A stretch of DNA of 53,409 nt from Selenomonas sp. oral taxon 126 (GCF_001683335.1 NZ_CP016201.1:1096468-1149876), one strand, 5' to 3'; positions 34,430 through 43,278 are shown, counted from the stretch's first letter. Program-made: numbers and translations. Notes: a model not told the origin generated them from the letters alone.

Positions 34430-34813
34430 TCACAACCCCATAATCGTAAGACCGCCCGCCGATTCCGAAATCGCATTGACGAAGTTTACGGCAAACAGGC
34501 AGATCGAGATAGCGAAGATGAGCAGGATGAATTTCTGCGTCCCGCCGCCGCTGTGTCCTGAAAAGAGCGCGATAGCAGCACCGACAATCCCCATGACGCC
34601 AAGCACCATAGGCAGCGGCCCCGTAAGGTTATCCGCGAGCGAGTTGAAAAATTTCATCCACGGCCATTGAATGTCAATAGTGCCCGCGCCCCCTTGCTTC
34701 AGCGCGGAAACACCAGATGCAAACGCCTTACTGCTCATCAAATACCAGCCCACGCCCGCACTGAAGGCTTTTTCCGCAATGTTTTTGCCCATGTTTTTCA
34801 TAATGCTTTTCAT
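34430..34813 (-). CDS. trbC: VirB2/TrbC-like pilin
   Basis: A 127-residue pre-pilin with two hydrophobic helices near the C terminus (LPMVLGVMGIVGAAIALF, FILLIFAISICLFAVNFVNA) separated by a short polar loop, SGHSGGGTQK. The exported N-terminal part contains SSKAFASG, a plausible leader cleavage region. This is the VirB2/TrbC form, the subunit of the conjugative pilus. TraF (27346-27870) is the likely processing enzyme. Start ATG 34813 follows GGGAGGAGC. A copy of the 17-bp palindrome lies 28 bases upstream, where the promoter should be. Confidence 0.85.
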   Translation of the reverse strand: MKSIMKNMGKNIAEKAFSAGVGWYLMSSKAFASGVSALKQGGAGTIDIQWPWMKFFNSLADNLTGPLPMVLGVMGIVGAAIALFSGHSGGGTQKFILLIFAISICLFAVNFVNAISESAGGLTIMGL

Positions 34814-34840
34814 TGATAGCTCCTCCCTTGAACTGAAACA

Positions 34841-34858
34841 GGTGTCCATAATGGACAC
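34841..34858. promoter_or_regulatory. Operator-like palindrome upstream of trbC
   Basis: GTGTCCATAATGGACAC at 34842-34858, identical to the copies at 31639 and 35789. It lies 28 bases before the pilin start. Confidence 0.8.
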
Positions 34859-34891
34859 ATCCCCTATATTTTCTCAAGGCACATATATGCC

Positions 34892-35770
34892 TTATCGAAA
34901 ACGACCTTTTTCATTGATTTTTTCCTTCTTCTTTGGATTGTAAGCAATCCTGCGCTTGACGGCTTTCCGACTCTTCTTTTCGATCGGAGAGTATGCAAGC
35001 ACTTCCTGTCTGCGCTGATCCAAATGGATAATTGCCTTGTCGAAGACACCTGCAACACGCTGCACCGCAGCATCCACCGCCCGATCCGCTTTTTCCTTGA
35101 TTGCGGCGCGAATTTGCCCGGGCGCGGCTTTGATGTCCTGATATACGCCGCTGACTACCTCGCGCGTATGTGCAAAGAGTTTTGCCTCACGCGCGGGGGA
35201 TTCTTTTCTGGCTGCGGCACGCTCCTGTTCCAGTGCACGGAAGAATCTCATGCCGCTCAAGAAGCACGCTTCCATCTCTCTGTTGTTTTGTCCAGGAGGC
35301 ATAGAGCGCATTTCTTGAAGCTGTTTCTTCAATGCAGCAATCTCTTGTTAATACTTTTGTTCCCTCTGAACAAGCTGTTCCCGTTCCTTGCGAAAAAAGT
35401 CACTGGCATTTCGGAAGGATTCTGATGCGCGCGCAGATGCCTCGCGTATAATCTCCTCTGGCTGCCTGCTGCGACGAGCCTTGCCAACTTCCTGAAGGTT
35501 CTCCTTTATTGCTGCGTGTTTGGGGTCATAGCCCTCCCACGTCTGCGGCGATACACCGTTTATGCGCTCTTCTGCGCGGAACTTACTCATTTCTGCCTGT
35601 AAAACGGTTGCCTCTTGCTGTACTTTTTCAAAACCACAATCCCGTTCATTGGGTGCCGGTTCCACATCCTTCATGCAGGATTGCAGGTCTTGACAGTAGG
35701 CTTCATCCAATGCACGGATTAAGTTTTCATCCAATTCCTCTTCCCATCCGGAATCTGCATGATCTTCCAT
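34892..35770 (-). pseudogene. Coiled-coil gene split by in-frame TAA
   Basis: Reading from ATG 35770 (AAGGAGG upstream) the frame runs 140 codons to TAA at 35350-35348. It then continues open in the same frame to 34892: QLVQREQKY, stop, QEIAALKKQLQEMRS. The coiled coil carries straight across the stop, so this was one gene of about 292 codons. A TTG at 35332 could restart the second half. The first half matches the next gene upstream (35839-36339), for example GFEKVQQEATVLQAEMSKF against GFEEVRQAADALQAEMRDF. The second half ends in the same basic tail, RKAVKRRIA...KGRFR. The function is unknown. Nonsense mutation, readthrough or two adjacent proteins are all possible. Confidence 0.65.
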
Positions 35771-35787
35771 TTCGGTGCCTCCTTCAA

Positions 35788-35806
35788 GGTGTCCATAATG
35801 GACACC
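35788..35806. promoter_or_regulatory. Operator-like palindrome upstream of split gene
   Basis: GGTGTCCATAATGGACACC, 17 bases before ATG 35770. The bases after it (CTATATTTTCTTAAAGC) resemble those after the 34842 copy (CTATATTTTCTCAAGGC), so the gene and its operator region were duplicated together. Confidence 0.8.
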
Positions 35807-35838
35807 TCCGCTATATTTTCTTAAAGCGCATACGCACC

Positions 35839-36339
35839 TTATCGAAAACGACCTTTATCATTGCCTCTTCGATTGATTTTTGCCTTGCGGGCAATTCTAC
35901 GTTTAACGGCTTTTCTCAGCTGCCATTTTTGCCGCTCTTGCCGTTGTTTTTCGGGAAGAGTCTGCTGCACGTCTGCCTGTTTGGCAAGCCGTGCCCGCTC
36001 TCGTCGAAAAAATCTGCCGGCATTCCGAAGCGTCGCTGCTGCATGAGCAGATTCGCCTCGAATCACAAGCTCCGACTGCTTTGTTCGGCGGCTGCTGCCA
36101 ATCCGATATAGGCTGTCTTGAATGGCGTTGTGCATCGACTTGTATTCTGCCCATGTCTCCGGCGAAGCCTCATCACGCTCTTCCTCTAAACGAAAATCCC
36201 GCATTTCAGCTTGAAGTGCATCGGCTGCTTGCCGAACTTCTTCAAATCCATAGTCCGGTTCATTTTCATGCGGTTCTGCCCGTGTAATCCCGTCCGCGAT
36301 GTCTTGATAATAGCCATCGACCATATCATAGAGTTCCAT
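35839..36339 (-). CDS. Basic-tailed coiled-coil protein, duplicated family
   Basis: A 166-residue cytoplasmic protein with no recognised domain. An acidic N-terminal part (about 1-55) is followed by alpha-helical coiled coil, then a strongly basic tail, LRKAVKRRIARKAKINRRGNDKGRFR, that could bind DNA or RNA. It is a paralogue of the split gene next door. It starts 11 bases after the trbB stop and is probably translated with it. Its location between the VirB11 and pilin genes, with no counterpart in RP4, suggests an accessory transfer or regulatory role, which is inference. Confidence 0.75.
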   Translation of the reverse strand: MELYDMVDGYYQDIADGITRAEPHENEPDYGFEEVRQAADALQAEMRDFRLEEERDEASPETWAEYKSMHNAIQDSLYRIGSSRRTKQSELVIRGESAHAAATLRNAGRFFRRERARLAKQADVQQTLPEKQRQERQKWQLRKAVKRRIARKAKINRRGNDKGRFR

Positions 36340-36350
36340 AGGAGCCTCCT

Positions 36351-37322
36351 TTATACATGACGGATGTTATACTGCTGGCGCACCGGGTCATAGGATTCCA
36401 CTTCGATGATGTCACTGACTATGCGGCTTTTACGCCCGTCCGGCAGTTCAACGTGCTGGATTACAACAACAACATCGATTGCCTCGCCGATGAGTTCCTT
36501 CACATCACCAGCAGTGCTGTCTTCTTGCGCAAGTGATTTGATGCGGGTAAGCCCCTTTTCGGCGTCGTCTGCATGAACCGTACAAGCACCCCCGGGATGA
36601 CCGGTATTCCATGCTTTGAGCATGGTATAGGCAGCACCGTCGCGCACCTCTCCTACGATGATACGATCCGGTGAACGTCGCATACAGTCTGCGAGAAGAC
36701 GGGTCATGTTATAGCGGATTTTGCTGTCACCGGTATCCTGCTTCGTAAACATCGGGCTGTAATCCTCTGCCGGACATTGCAGTTCCGGCAAGTCTTCCAG
36801 TGAGATCAGCCGATGGTACGGGGATATGGCAGCAATCGCGGCAAGAATCGCATTCAGGAAGGTTGTCTTTCCTGTTCCCGTTCCTCCGGCGACCAGGATG
36901 TTTTTACGAGCCTGAATGCTGTCTTCGAGAAAGTGCTTATATTTCTCAGACATAAAGCCTGTCTCCACATATTCTTGAAATGTAAAGATTTTCACGGCTT
37001 TTTTTCGGATGTTGAACTGTGGATTCCGCACGATCGGGGGAATCTCGCCCTGAAAACGGGCACCATATCCTTGAATCTCAACCGATATGGACGGAATATC
37101 TTCATTGACGACCTTTCCCGCCTGTCCCGCAGCCAGTTCAATGATTGCCTGTGCTTTGCCGGGCGTTAGATATATTTCTGTTTTCACCTTCCCCTCAATG
37201 TGAGAGTTGTACCATATTTTCCCATCGTCATTGATATAAAGCTCTGTAATGTCATCGCGCTGCATGAGCTTTACGGCATCCACACCAAGCACAACATCAA
37301 AGTTCGGGTTTTCACTCCCCAT
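36351..37322 (-). CDS. trbB: VirB11/TrbB secretion ATPase
   Basis: A 323-residue hexameric ATPase of the VirB11/TrbB family that energises pilus assembly and substrate switching. Walker A is GGTGTGKTTF. The Asp/Glu boxes include ISLEDLPELQCP and RIIVGEVRDGAA, and the His box region is NTGHPGGACTVHADDA. ATG 37322 with GGAGACC is preferred to the upstream in-frame start at 37337; it overlaps the previous gene by 11 bases. In RP4 trbB opens the trb operon, whereas here it follows traG and a TraD-like gene. Confidence 0.94.
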   Translation of the reverse strand: MGSENPNFDVVLGVDAVKLMQRDDITELYINDDGKIWYNSHIEGKVKTEIYLTPGKAQAIIELAAGQAGKVVNEDIPSISVEIQGYGARFQGEIPPIVRNPQFNIRKKAVKIFTFQEYVETGFMSEKYKHFLEDSIQARKNILVAGGTGTGKTTFLNAILAAIAAISPYHRLISLEDLPELQCPAEDYSPMFTKQDTGDSKIRYNMTRLLADCMRRSPDRIIVGEVRDGAAYTMLKAWNTGHPGGACTVHADDAEKGLTRIKSLAQEDSTAGDVKELIGEAIDVVVVIQHVELPDGRKSRIVSDIIEVESYDPVRQQYNIRHV

Positions 37323-37686
37323 TGGTCTCCTCACCACCCTCAGAACCGAGAGATTCCGGTATTTCTTCCTGCTGCACCGCAGCTTCTTCCATGAAATCGT
37401 CTAAGCCCGCATCCGGATGCTCCGCTTGAAATCGCGTATAGCAGCTGATGTACTGATCCATTGTCTGATGATCGCCCGCATCAATGCGTTCTTTGGCATG
37501 GACAAGCGCACCGATCAGGATTGCCATATTGTGCACAGGGAAGCCTGTTTTTCGGATGATCCGACCAATATCATTGGTTCGCTGCACCTCCATGTTGCGC
37601 TTCGTCTTTTTCATTTCCTGTTGAAGCGCTTCCTGCTTTCTGCGCAGGTTCTCCCAGCGTTTTTCCATCTGCTTTAATGACGCCAT
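37312..37686 (-). CDS. TraD-like relaxosome accessory protein
   Basis: A 124-residue protein. The N-terminal coiled coil (KQMEKRWENLRRKQEALQQEM) is followed by RTNDIGRIIRKTGF and MAILIGALVHAKERI, which resembles the small conjugal TraD family found with VirD4-type coupling proteins. An acidic C terminus (EEIPESLGSEGGEE) completes it. It lies directly after the coupling protein (two-base gap) and overlaps trbB. The family assignment is by pattern only and is moderate. An alternative is an unrelated accessory protein. Confidence 0.55.
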   Translation of the reverse strand: MASLKQMEKRWENLRRKQEALQQEMKKTKRNMEVQRTNDIGRIIRKTGFPVHNMAILIGALVHAKERIDAGDHQTMDQYISCYTRFQAEHPDAGLDDFMEEAAVQQEEIPESLGSEGGEETNGE

Positions 37687-37688
37687 AT

Positions 37689-40076
37689 TTACTCCTTTCT
37701 TACTACCGTACCGGCATCGGTGACGCCATTTCCAATCCATTGTGGGCGGAACGCCGGGAATTTTGGTTTTGCGCTGCTTTTCTGTCCTTTGGCAAGCAGC
37801 ATATCGCGCTCAGGATATGGATGGTTACGGATGATGTCACTTGCGGCAGGAGCATCATAGAGCCGCGAAAGGAAATAGCCGCTCTCGTAATACTTCACCT
37901 TGTCCGTCAGAATCGGCGGGCTGCCGCTTGCAACGATAATCTCCTGATCGCCAAGACGCTTAATCTCATCGGCGGTCATAAGTGCCCGGCCTGTCTGCGA
38001 CTTTGAATAACTCTTCTTCGAGAGAAAACCGCTGTCCGAGACACTTTCAACGGTGATTGTCTTATTGCCAAGAAGTGATTCCGCATATTTTGCGGTGTCG
38101 TTGTCATTCGGTGCGTAAAAAATCTGCAAGTGACAGTTCATCAAAATTTGATTGTCCTTGCCGTATATATCATTGATCTGCGGCAAGCCCTGATTGATGA
38201 GGAACACCTTCATGCCATATCCGGCAATGTAGGAGAGGGTAGAGGCAAAGGACTTCAGATTTCCCAGAGACGAAAATTCATCCATCAGGAACAGGCATTT
38301 GTGCTTGTAAATTGTCTTCGCTTTACCGCCTTCATACGTGCCTATCTTCTTTGCATGGTGTTTGACCATCATTTCAAAGAAGAGCCGGAAGATCGGCGCA
38401 AGACGCAAGAGGTCGGACGGCGGTGTGACCAGATAAAGCGACACAGGTCGTTTGTAATTCATCAGGTCATCGACACAAAAGTCGCTGACGGAAGTATTGC
38501 GTGCAAGCGTCGGATCAAGGTACTCCTTGAGGGCGGTATTCGCGGTGGAAACGATGCTGCCGCATTCATTGTCCGGCTTTGCGGCAATCTCGCGGAAGTT
38601 TTGACAGATGATCGGGTGCATATTGGGGGAATCGTCCAGCGTGGATGCCAGCGGGTACATGTTTCGCATATCCTCCGGCGTATATCTGCGACTGACGTAA
38701 CCGCCTTGCTCGCGATCCCACTCACGTATCTCAATGCCATCGTCAGGGACATGCTCGAAATTCATCATGTCCTCAAGGGATTCCACGAATCCCTTGATCT
38801 CGAGTTTCTGCATTTTCTCAGCACCTTCGGTGGGATTGTCATAGGCATTGCCGTCCGCATCAACCCATTCATAGACAGGATTCCCTTCATCATCGACCAT
38901 CCCTACGGTATTGGACTTCATGAAGGACGCAACATCATAGAGTGTCGGCGGGTGCGGATAATGCTCAGGATCAGAAAAGTGCGCATATTTGAGATGCAGG
39001 ATGACGGTCGTTATGACAACGGCAGCATTGCTTCCCCAATGATCAAGTTTCCCCTTTCCTTCATAGTCTGCCAGCGTGTAGGCAAGATTCTGCGCAGCCG
39101 ACACTTCTTCCGGCGTGCCGATCGGAATCTCGTCAAGTGGATTCCAGCGTGCTGTACTCCCATCCGTCGCCGTTGGTTCAAACTTGATGACAGTATGCCC
39201 CATGCGCTTACGAAAACCCGCAGTAACGCCCCAGTTTTCGGATTTGATGTCATTGACAATGACCGAGGATTTCCAACCGCCCAGGAGCGTGGGAATAATG
39301 AGTCCGACGCCTTTTCCGCTGCGTGTGGGCGCAATGACGGCAAGATGTTTATTGGAATTGTCGCGCAGGTAGAAATGTGCGATTTTAGCGTGAAATTTCA
39401 CGATCCGCTTGTAGAGGGCTACGAACGGATAAACCGTGAATAAATCATCCTTCGGATCATAGCTCTGTATGCGCTGCAATTCTTCTTCCAATACGGAACG
39501 CTGCTGCATCAGTTTCTTCTGATCTTCAGTTGATACATCTTCATCCGCAAGTTGCTGTGAAATATGCGTGATCCGGTTCATCAGAGCGTCCTTCTTTTTG
39601 TCCTGGCGTCGCTCGAACCCCATTTCTGCATAGGCGACCTTTTCTTTTTGCAGTGTATCCAACCTGCGCATAAGCCCTGTCACAGCGCGGATGAACGCAT
39701 TATCACGCTGTCCGACAACAACGCCGCCCGCGCTGATCAGCTCCATCTTCGCAAGGTCTTCGTATGTACCCCAACGGGCACTACCGTGTGAATCATCCTG
39801 TTTCTTTGGCAGAGTGAGTATAAGGATGATAAGGGCAAGGACGACAGCACCAAGGATATATAGATTGGTTTCCTTGAATGCGAGCGGTATCTCATCGTTG
39901 AATTGAAAATACCACTTCACATAATCCCACGGCATATAGTACGGTTTTCCTTGGAAGAAGAACGGCGTGCCGAGACGAGGATTATACGCAAGCATTTCTG
40001 CGAGCTTCTGCGTTGCCATCCATGCGCCGATCAGCAACGACATCAGAAAGATATAGACGCGCACAAAGTTATTCAT
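37689..40076 (-). CDS. traG: VirD4/TraG coupling protein
   Basis: A 795-residue type IV coupling protein that brings the relaxase-DNA complex to the channel. Two N-terminal transmembrane helices (about 5-25 and 65-85) anchor it. The ATPase has Walker A APTRSGKGVGLIIP and Walker B CLFLMDEFSSLG. INQGLPQINDIYG and CHLQIFYAPNDNDTAKY are typical TraG/VirD4 motifs. It contains an insertion after the first helices with a coiled coil (about 150-200) and an acidic central insert, making it longer than RP4 TraG. ATG 40076 overlaps the TrbI stop by eight bases. Confidence 0.95.
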   Translation of the reverse strand: MNNFVRVYIFLMSLLIGAWMATQKLAEMLAYNPRLGTPFFFQGKPYYMPWDYVKWYFQFNDEIPLAFKETNLYILGAVVLALIILILTLPKKQDDSHGSARWGTYEDLAKMELISAGGVVVGQRDNAFIRAVTGLMRRLDTLQKEKVAYAEMGFERRQDKKKDALMNRITHISQQLADEDVSTEDQKKLMQQRSVLEEELQRIQSYDPKDDLFTVYPFVALYKRIVKFHAKIAHFYLRDNSNKHLAVIAPTRSGKGVGLIIPTLLGGWKSSVIVNDIKSENWGVTAGFRKRMGHTVIKFEPTATDGSTARWNPLDEIPIGTPEEVSAAQNLAYTLADYEGKGKLDHWGSNAAVVITTVILHLKYAHFSDPEHYPHPPTLYDVASFMKSNTVGMVDDEGNPVYEWVDADGNAYDNPTEGAEKMQKLEIKGFVESLEDMMNFEHVPDDGIEIREWDREQGGYVSRRYTPEDMRNMYPLASTLDDSPNMHPIICQNFREIAAKPDNECGSIVSTANTALKEYLDPTLARNTSVSDFCVDDLMNYKRPVSLYLVTPPSDLLRLAPIFRLFFEMMVKHHAKKIGTYEGGKAKTIYKHKCLFLMDEFSSLGNLKSFASTLSYIAGYGMKVFLINQGLPQINDIYGKDNQILMNCHLQIFYAPNDNDTAKYAESLLGNKTITVESVSDSGFLSKKSYSKSQTGRALMTADEIKRLGDQEIIVASGSPPILTDKVKYYESGYFLSRLYDAPAASDIIRNHPYPERDMLLAKGQKSSAKPKFPAFRPQWIGNGVTDAGTVVRKE

Positions 40077-41373
40077 TGCTGTACTCGTACGCGCCAATCG
40101 AAAGGTCTTGATTGATGAATACGCTGAACTGATAGCCGGGCGTAATCTCGATCGTCGGTTGTGCATCTACATCTTTGGCAATAAGCTGCTGCCCGGTACG
40201 AAGAATGGAGGCGACTGCGCCCGATACGGCTTCTTCGCCGGGACTGCGGTTATCCGTACCTGATGTATTGCCCGTCAGACTCTGCATGCCCGCTCCAAGC
40301 AGTGCCGTGATGAAACCTGCGCGATAAATCGACCCGCGATGATCGTCATATTTATCCACCAATCCGGGATAACCTACGCCATCGATCGCTTGCTGATCCG
40401 GAAGGGTAAGTGACGCTCCGTTAGGCAGGATGATTCGCTGAAAAACGACACCTATGCGTTTGCCTCCTGCAAGCGCAGTTTTCCCAATCAGACGGCTACC
40501 CTGTGGAATCAGCAAATATTGGCCCGTGAGGCTGTCATAAATATCCTGTCGCACTTGCGCCACAACATCCCCGTTCGGGACATTGCTTGTGACACCGGTA
40601 AGCAGCGTCGCCTGAATGACAGACCCCGCGTTCAATACATAGCCACCGCCTCCATTTTGGACAGGGAGAGATGGAGGAGAATAGCTGACATTTTGTACGG
40701 TACTACCGTTGTTGACCGCTGCATTTCCAATCGGTTGTATAGCGGCGATCGGTGTACCGTCTGCGATTGCTTTTGCAATCTGGAAAGCAAGTGCGCTGCC
40801 ATCAATAAGGGCGCGCTCCTTTGCCTCCTGCTGCGCAGCTTGTTCAGCTGCCTGTGCACGACTTGCAGCATCGGTGTCGATTGTCTGCATAACCGGCGCA
40901 GAAGGTGTTGCCCCTGCGGGTACGGTTTCCACGCGCACAGGAGGCGATTGTGGTGTACCTTCCGGCTGTGGATTACGCATATCACTGCCAGGCTCATGGC
41001 TGTGTCCATTCGTCTGCTGTTTTCCTTGTTGTGCTTGCGCAATCTCTGAATATTTGGCAGGGAAGGCATCGGCAGGGGTTCCGGCAGTCACAGTTGCCGT
41101 CGGTCCCGTTTGCTGCTGCGTTTTTTCCTCTACTCCGCTGCTGCTGAACAACACGTTGCTCGCTACAGATGCAGTGGCAAAAATAGCGACAGCTCCTACA
41201 CCTGCCATGACGAGCTTTTTCTTCACTGTTTTGGCACGTTCCGCCGGGTCTGTATCATCATACGAAATATCGCCGGCAGAATATGGAGGTTCTTCTACAA
41301 AATCCTCTTCATTTGGAAAATCAGATTCTCTATGAAAGAACTTCTGCTTGAGCTTCTGAATATCAAACCCCAT
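40069..41373 (-). CDS. trbI: VirB10/TrbI core-complex protein
   Basis: A 434-residue protein spanning both membranes. The cytoplasmic N terminus is followed by one transmembrane helix (about 52-74) and a Pro/Gln/Thr-rich periplasmic linker. The C-terminal TrbI/VirB10 beta domain carries AGSVIQATLLTGVTSNVPNG, LLIPQGSRLIG and GYPGLVDKYDDHRGSIY. With VirB9 it forms the outer-membrane core, which only makes sense in a diderm host. The start overlaps the trbG stop (TGATG). The linker has no Cys, so it is a conventional VirB10 rather than a lipoprotein variant. Confidence 0.93.
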   Translation of the reverse strand: MGFDIQKLKQKFFHRESDFPNEEDFVEEPPYSAGDISYDDTDPAERAKTVKKKLVMAGVGAVAIFATASVASNVLFSSSGVEEKTQQQTGPTATVTAGTPADAFPAKYSEIAQAQQGKQQTNGHSHEPGSDMRNPQPEGTPQSPPVRVETVPAGATPSAPVMQTIDTDAASRAQAAEQAAQQEAKERALIDGSALAFQIAKAIADGTPIAAIQPIGNAAVNNGSTVQNVSYSPPSLPVQNGGGGYVLNAGSVIQATLLTGVTSNVPNGDVVAQVRQDIYDSLTGQYLLIPQGSRLIGKTALAGGKRIGVVFQRIILPNGASLTLPDQQAIDGVGYPGLVDKYDDHRGSIYRAGFITALLGAGMQSLTGNTSGTDNRSPGEEAVSGAVASILRTGQQLIAKDVDAQPTIEITPGYQFSVFINQDLSIGAYEYSNE

Positions 41374-42200
41374 CACTTGTGTTTCACCGCCTTATCCTCT
41401 TTTGCTGGATCATCTTTTTTGGGCAATATGTCAACGTATTCGCGATCTGAATATTTGAGCCGCGCGTGGTCAAATACGCGATCAGCAATGATATACCCGT
41501 GCCGGACACGATAATTCACAAGGGTCAGCTTGCCCTTGTTCTTATCTTCTACCCGATACAGGACAGGCAGATCATACTTATTGCCCTTGCCCAATTTGAT
41601 GTACGTCCGTGTTCCGTCATCGAAAACTTCGAGAGGGAACAGCCCTTCATCCGCACGCTTACTGCCCTTAAACTCATAGTCACGATGCAGCGCCTTATAA
41701 ACACTCCGACCATCAACCTGCTCCGTGAATATTTCATTGAATACTTCCTGCTCCGGTGTCACCTCCACCGGGGGATATACGTTTTCAGGATAGTTCCAGC
41801 AAATAATCGGCGTATAGTTCTCTTGCTCCGACAACAAAAGATGATACGCACGATTCTGTGTGTAGATGACAAAGTTCGTTGTCACGTCGTCTACAATGGG
41901 CTTGATGAATACGTGCGGCGTGCTTCCGATTACCGCCGTCTCAATCATCCAGCGTGCGGTATCTCCCGCAATAACGCCGTTGATTTCTTCTCCCGCCTTG
42001 AGCGTAATATCTACGACATATCCCTTTCGTGCAAAAACTTCATACACGCCATCGTAGTTATATATGTACTCTAAGCATGATTCTGTATGCCATGCCTCAG
42101 CAGTCGTATGTATTGAGGCAGATACCGTTAGGGGCATGGCAGCGAAAGAGGCTGCACCCACGACCAAAAAGGCATTTTTCACCTTACGCCTCAGTTTCAC
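41373..42200 (-). CDS. trbG: VirB9/TrbG core-complex protein
   Basis: A 275-residue exported periplasmic/outer-membrane protein. The signal peptide is cleaved after about TVSA. The N-terminal VirB9 domain includes YNYDGVYEVFARKGYVVDITLKAGE, and the C-terminal domain (DYEFKGSKRADEGLFPLEVFDDGTRTYIKL) ends at VNYRVRHGYIIADRVFDHARL, a good match to the family end motif. It binds VirB10 in the outer-membrane ring. It sits between the virB8 and virB10 homologues in the conserved order. Confidence 0.92.
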   Translation of the reverse strand: MKLRRKVKNAFLVVGAASFAAMPLTVSASIHTTAEAWHTESCLEYIYNYDGVYEVFARKGYVVDITLKAGEEINGVIAGDTARWMIETAVIGSTPHVFIKPIVDDVTTNFVIYTQNRAYHLLLSEQENYTPIICWNYPENVYPPVEVTPEQEVFNEIFTEQVDGRSVYKALHRDYEFKGSKRADEGLFPLEVFDDGTRTYIKLGKGNKYDLPVLYRVEDKNKGKLTLVNYRVRHGYIIADRVFDHARLKYSDREYVDILPKKDDPAKEDKAVKHK

Positions 42201-42212
42201 AATGTCACCCCC

Positions 42213-42917
42213 TTACTTCCTTTCTTCCATCTCTTTCGTGATTGTCAAATCCTTAATCTTGAGTCCGAGCGGATTGATAAGCAGCTCTTCCTCTTTCTTT
42301 GGCGGATCAAGCACAACCGAAAGCAGTGCTGTATAGCTTGTTTTCACACCTGTGGCATTCCCGCTTAGTGCAAATTCATCTTCTACCCAGCGCACCTGAT
42401 ACGTTGCCGGTGATCCCGGCTGCGCCTGAATGGATCGGATCGTCGGCTGTACTGTCGCTCTGCCAAACTTCGATGCAGGATTGTCCGTCTGCAATATGGC
42501 GTTTAATTTGTTCGCCGCTTCCTGCGTCAAAAAATGTTGTGCGTGTGCCCAGTTCGTCTTATACTGCACCGGATCAAGCGGTACCGTCCTTGTATCTCGA
42601 ATGAACTGTACGAGAAACGCACGCACCTCTGCTTCCTGCGGATTGTAATTCGTCGCTTTCAGCTCGCCTCCGGCTTCCACCTGTCCCGTAGCGTTATCCA
42701 CACGAACGACATAGGTCTTAAAGTTCGCTGTTGTCACGACAAAAACCATAGCAACAACACATAGGGCAAGCAGTGCCATATAGAGAAGATTCCTCTTTTT
42801 GGCAACGTCTTTATCCAATGCAAGATTGTATAAATCCGTCTGGAAGCGTTTTGCGGCACCGCGATCAAATACATCTGTCGCTTTGCCTTTTGGATAAAAT
42901 CTTTCCTGTTGTTCCAT
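42213..42917 (-). CDS. trbF: VirB8/TrbF inner-membrane protein
   Basis: A 234-residue bitopic protein. The cytoplasmic N terminus (about 1-40) is followed by one helix (NLLYMALLALCVVAMVFVV) and a periplasmic NTF2-like domain with VQFIRDTRTVPLDPVQYKTNWAHAQ and the family's KTSYTALLSVVLDPPKKEEELLINPLGLKI. VirB8/TrbF is the assembly factor of the channel. ATG 42917 is nine bases after AAGGAGG; a GTG at 42929 is too close to the ribosome site. It heads the main leftward transfer operon, with a promoter at 42943-42971. Confidence 0.92.
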   Translation of the reverse strand: MEQQERFYPKGKATDVFDRGAAKRFQTDLYNLALDKDVAKKRNLLYMALLALCVVAMVFVVTTANFKTYVVRVDNATGQVEAGGELKATNYNPQEAEVRAFLVQFIRDTRTVPLDPVQYKTNWAHAQHFLTQEAANKLNAILQTDNPASKFGRATVQPTIRSIQAQPGSPATYQVRWVEDEFALSGNATGVKTSYTALLSVVLDPPKKEEELLINPLGLKIKDLTITKEMEERK

Positions 42918-42942
42918 GCGTTCTATCACCTCCTTTTCATAA

Positions 42943-42971
42943 ATTTTATCATATATAAGATTTTATGTAAA
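42943..42971 (-). promoter_or_regulatory. Promoter of main transfer operon
   Basis: On the minus strand TTTACA (42971-42966), a 17-bp spacer and TAAAAT (42948-42943), about 26 bases before the virB8-like start. The region is AT-rich. Confidence 0.6.
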
Positions 42972-43066
42972 CAGATAAACGGTCAATTATAGATATTATG
43001 TGCGGTATTTAATTATTATTTACAGTGCTAAATGCAAGAAAATAGAAAGTGAGTTTTAGATAGATA

Positions 43067-43095
43067 TTGCCTAAAAGAAAGTAATATGATATTAT
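43067..43095 (+). promoter_or_regulatory. Promoter of relaxase gene
   Basis: TTGCCT (43067-43072), a 17-bp spacer and TATTAT (43090-43095). Transcripts would start near 43102 and include the whole hairpin array. Confidence 0.55.
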
Positions 43096-43113
43096 GCCGA
43101 TAACAGAAAAAGG

Positions 43114-43278
43114 AATGCGCATTTACAGAAATCTCTTTGAGATTTCCATGCGCCAGCCTCCGGCTGGACCGGTGCGCCTCCGGCGCAATGCGGCGTCGCC
43201 GCATCTCATCATGCTCCTTGAAGCATGATGAGGCACATCCATGCGCGCATGGATGTGCAGATCGCCGCAAGCGGCGAT
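43114..43278. other. Array of eight palindromes, probable oriT/leader
   Basis: Consecutive palindromes in 165 bp: AATGCGCATT (43114); GAAATCTC/GAGATTTC (43128); CCAGCC/GGCTGG loop TCC (43153); TGCGCC/GGCGCA loop TCC (43173); ATGCGGC/GCCGCAT loop GTC (43188); CTCATCATGCT/AGCATGATGAG (43205); a perfect 26-bp palindrome GCACATCCATGCG/CGCATGGATGTGC (43233); and ATCGCCGC/GCGGCGAT (43261). They fill the gap just before the relaxase start. GTGCGCC in the fourth resembles the nick core of MOBQ-type oriTs. Origin of transfer is the likely role; structured mRNA leader is an alternative or additional one. Confidence 0.7.
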
